Shown here one piece after another: positions 30,661-32,706 of a stretch of DNA of 32,706 nucleotides. The notes under the pieces were generated by a model. The model searched no databases and was not told where the DNA came from. It saw nothing but the letters and a program-made list of their open reading frames with translations. The stretch's first letter is position 1; the number at the start of each line of letters is the position of its first letter. Origin of the DNA: an uncultured Chloroflexota bacterium (GTDB taxonomy: Bacteria > Chloroflexota > Limnocylindria > Limnocylindrales > CSP1-4); assembly GCA_903930745.1 (NCBI GenBank), contig CAIYZX010000089.1, positions 1-32,706 of the forward strand, written 5' to 3'. A program made the translations under genes and the position numbers.

Positions 30661-31898
30661 GCGAGCCGACCCAGTACCCGGCGGACAGGTCGACAGCCCC
30701 CGCTGCTGTCATCGGCGTCGCTCTCACGGCCGTCGCCCTCGTCGTCTACTGGCTGGGCAACCACAGCTTCGACGCCGGCCGCGGCGACTTCTTCTACCTC
30801 GCCGACGCCTTCCTCAGGGGCCATACCTGGATCGACGTCGTCCTTGGTCCCAACGACGTCATCTACCGGAACGATCACATCTACGTTCCCTTCGCCCCCT
30901 TCCCGGCCATCGCCCTGATGCCGCTGGTGGCCTTGATTGGCCCGGAGACCGCGGATCGCATCGAGCCCGTGGTCAACGCCTTCCTCGCCGCGTGCACGGT
31001 GGGGCTCTCCTGGTGGGTGAGCGGCCGCATCGGCGTCCGGCGCCTGGGTGACCGGCTGATGCTGGCACTGCTGCTGGGCTTCAGCACGCAGATCTGGTGG
31101 GTGACCACCCGCGGCGGCGTCTGGCACACGGGCCAGCTCATCGCGACCATCCTGTCGCTCCTCGCCCTTGGCGAGCTCTTCGGCAGGCAGCGCTCCAACA
31201 TCCTGGGCCTGCTGCTGGGATTCGCCTTCCTGACGCGGGCACCCATCGCGTTCGCTGCGCCCGTGCTCGCGTTCTGGTTCCTGGAGCCTGGCTGGGCATC
31301 CGACACGCCGCCCCGGACCGCGGTGCAGCGGCTGCGCGAGCTCCCGTGGGGCGACTGGGTCCGCCTTGGCCTCGGCTTCCTGCCGTCCCTGGTCTTCTTC
31401 CTCTGGTACAACGTGGACCGCTTCGGCTCGCCGATGGAGTCCGGCTACGCGCTGGCCACCCTGCCGCCCTGGCTGGAGGCGCTCCGCCAGCAGGGCCTTT
31501 TCTCGCTGCGGCACGTGGGCATGAACCTGAACTACCTGTTCGTGAAGCTGCCCGCGTTCATGCCCGAATTCCCGTTCTTCCATCCTGACGGTCTCGGGAT
31601 GTCGGTCTTCTTCACCAGCCCGGGGCTGCTGCTCGCGGCACGGGCGCCGTGGCGGGACCGCCGGGCGGTGCTGCTGGCGCTCGCGGCGTTCGCGGTGCTG
31701 GTGCCCACGCTGCTCTACTACGGCGGCGGCTGGCTCCAGTACGGCTACCGCTACTTCCTGGACTCCATCCCGTACGTGTGGGGGCTGGTGGCCATGGGCG
31801 TGGCACGGGCGTCGCGCGCATCGGTCTGGGGCTGGACGCTGACGCTGTGGGGCGTGCTGATCGGGGCGGGCGGCGTGTACTGGGCGTACCACCTGTAA
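30657..31898 (+). CDS. Polytopic membrane protein, probable GT-C glycosyltransferase
   Basis: Membrane protein of 413 residues with about nine hydrophobic segments. After the first segment, SFDAGRGDFFYLADAFLRGHTWID has the look of a GT-C acidic loop (Asp38, Asp43), and VIYRNDHIYVPFAPFPAIALMPLV resembles the donor-side loop of dolichyl-phosphate mannosyltransferase-like proteins. YNVDRFGSPMESGY and YGYRYFLDSIPY are typical of large GT39-like membrane proteins. No exact family is assigned. It overlaps the GT87 stop by four bases (ATGA), being the last gene of the operon. The gene on the opposite strand ends 25 bases away. Confidence 0.7.
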   Translation: MSEPTQYPADRSTAPAAVIGVALTAVALVVYWLGNHSFDAGRGDFFYLADAFLRGHTWIDVVLGPNDVIYRNDHIYVPFAPFPAIALMPLVALIGPETADRIEPVVNAFLAACTVGLSWWVSGRIGVRRLGDRLMLALLLGFSTQIWWVTTRGGVWHTGQLIATILSLLALGELFGRQRSNILGLLLGFAFLTRAPIAFAAPVLAFWFLEPGWASDTPPRTAVQRLRELPWGDWVRLGLGFLPSLVFFLWYNVDRFGSPMESGYALATLPPWLEALRQQGLFSLRHVGMNLNYLFVKLPAFMPEFPFFHPDGLGMSVFFTSPGLLLAARAPWRDRRAVLLALAAFAVLVPTLLYYGGGWLQYGYRYFLDSIPYVWGLVAMGVARASRASVWGWTLTLWGVLIGAGGVYWAYHL

Positions 31899-31923
31899 CC
31901 GGCGGCGATCCCCGGCGACGTCC

Positions 31924-32706
31924 CTAGGTGGCCGACGATCGCCGCGCCGGCTTGCCCTTCCTGGCCTCGACCCAGTCCTGGAGCAGCAGGCTGCCCCACA
32001 GGAGCGTGATCACCGCGAGGGCCGCGACACAGGCGATGGTCACCAGGGTCCGAAACGGGCTTAGCGCTGGGGCCCCCAGGTTCGCGAGGATCTCCATGGG
32101 CCCGCGCGCTCCGTACGCATAGCGGAAGTAGTTGACGGCGACGCCCGCCGCCAGGGCGGCCGTGTTGAGCGTGGCGAGCGCCTCGAGCGCCGTGATGCGC
32201 CGGACGGTGAGGGGCGTCACGACAAGCAGGAGGAGGCCCACCACCGCCGGGAGGGTGTACCTGCCCTGCCACCAGCTGCCGCCGAGCGAGGGGAGCGCAG
32301 CGAACTCCATGACGGACGGGATGACCACGATGGCCCCAACCGCTGCCAGCGCGCCGGCCAGCTTGCGGCGACGCGTGCCCAGCGCCTGCAGCCCCATCGT
32401 GATCCAGCCGGTGCCCAGGAGCAGGACGAGGGCCCAGGACGTTGGCGTGTCCAGCCAGCCGAACCAGCCGAACAGCTGCCATGCACGCCAGGGGATGCCC
32501 ATCACGATCGCCTGCGCCCACTCGGCCATCGTGATGCCCGCGATGCTGCCGTCCGTTGCGATCACGCCCGTGACGCCTGCCGGATGGAGCGCGGACCACA
32601 GGAGGCCGAAGCCCACGGCAGGGCTGATGGCGACCGCCACGGGCACGCCTGCGCGGACCACCTCGCGGAACGGCTTCCGGGACGCCCAGAGGATCAGGAT
32701 GGACGC
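31924..32706 (-). CDS. DUF2142-like polytopic membrane protein (5' truncated by window end)
   Basis: C-terminal 260 residues of a membrane protein whose frame stays open to the last base of the window, so the start is outside. About seven hydrophobic segments are visible. FGWFGWLDTPTSW and, later, WWQGRYTLPAVVGLLLLV match the FGWLDT and QGRYxLP landmarks of the DUF2142 family, members of which occur in polysaccharide loci and are thought to be GT-C related. The last residues are basic and cytoplasmic (EARKGKPARRSSAT). It belongs by context to the glycosyltransferase district, on its own transcript. Confidence 0.7.
   Translation of the reverse strand, partial: ASILILWASRKPFREVVRAGVPVAVAISPAVGFGLLWSALHPAGVTGVIATDGSIAGITMAEWAQAIVMGIPWRAWQLFGWFGWLDTPTSWALVLLLGTGWITMGLQALGTRRRKLAGALAAVGAIVVIPSVMEFAALPSLGGSWWQGRYTLPAVVGLLLLVVTPLTVRRITALEALATLNTAALAAGVAVNYFRYAYGARGPMEILANLGAPALSPFRTLVTIACVAALAVITLLWGSLLLQDWVEARKGKPARRSSAT

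Overview
The window is about 70% GC, densely coded, and has no RNA gene, insertion sequence, phage gene or CRISPR array that I can see. The gene content points to a Gram-positive-type or Chloroflexota-like bacterium: an F-type ATP synthase operon running into murA and mreB, a long hibernation factor, a Tad/Flp pilus locus, NarL-type two-component genes, and many GT-C membrane glycosyltransferases. Chloroflexota (Limnocylindria-like) is my best guess. No marker gene here proves it.

Layout. (1) 1-7400, plus strand: 3' end of atpA, then atpG, atpD, atpC, murA, mreB, a PHP-domain phosphoesterase and a UPF0104 membrane protein. Most are a few bases apart or overlapping, so energy, wall precursor and cell-shape genes form one block. 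(2) 7401-8238: a lone XRE-type regulator behind a palindrome-rich upstream region. (3) 8428-11736, minus strand: a GT39-like protein, endonuclease IV (nfo) and hpf. (4) 11849-20310, minus strand: comF, DUF192, tadC, tadB, cpaF, cpaE, cpaB and four tandem Flp pilin genes, listed by increasing coordinate and so in reverse of transcription. The fourth pilin, 56 residues, is easily missed. (5) 20459-23550, minus strand: a two-component cluster of kinase, NarL/DevR-type regulator and a second, degenerate kinase. (6) 23627-32706: a glycosyltransferase district with two GT39-like proteins (minus), then divergently GT87, GT87, a polyprenyl-phosphate GT2, GT87 and a large membrane protein (plus), and a convergent DUF2142-like protein cut by the window end.

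How it may work together. The pilins, ATPase, assembly platform, CpaB and CpaE make most of a Tad pilus machine; the prepilin peptidase and TadE-like minor pilins are absent here. Each flp gene looks like a separate cassette with its own promoter, Shine-Dalgarno site and terminator. Three of the four carry a palindrome of the form GGGAC-N4-GTCCC (exact or near) upstream, close to the DevR/DosR operator of mycobacteria. The only NarL/DevR-family regulator in the window lies about 2 kb away. The fourth cassette (flp2) has instead a near-consensus TTGACA-N17-TACCCT promoter. I infer one constitutive and three regulated pilin genes controlled by the neighbouring two-component system.

Other points of note: MurA has Asp in place of the catalytic Cys that fosfomycin attacks; several genes have a TANNNT box 6-8 bases before the start codon, suggesting leaderless mRNAs; and the second histidine kinase has lost its ATP-binding motifs.
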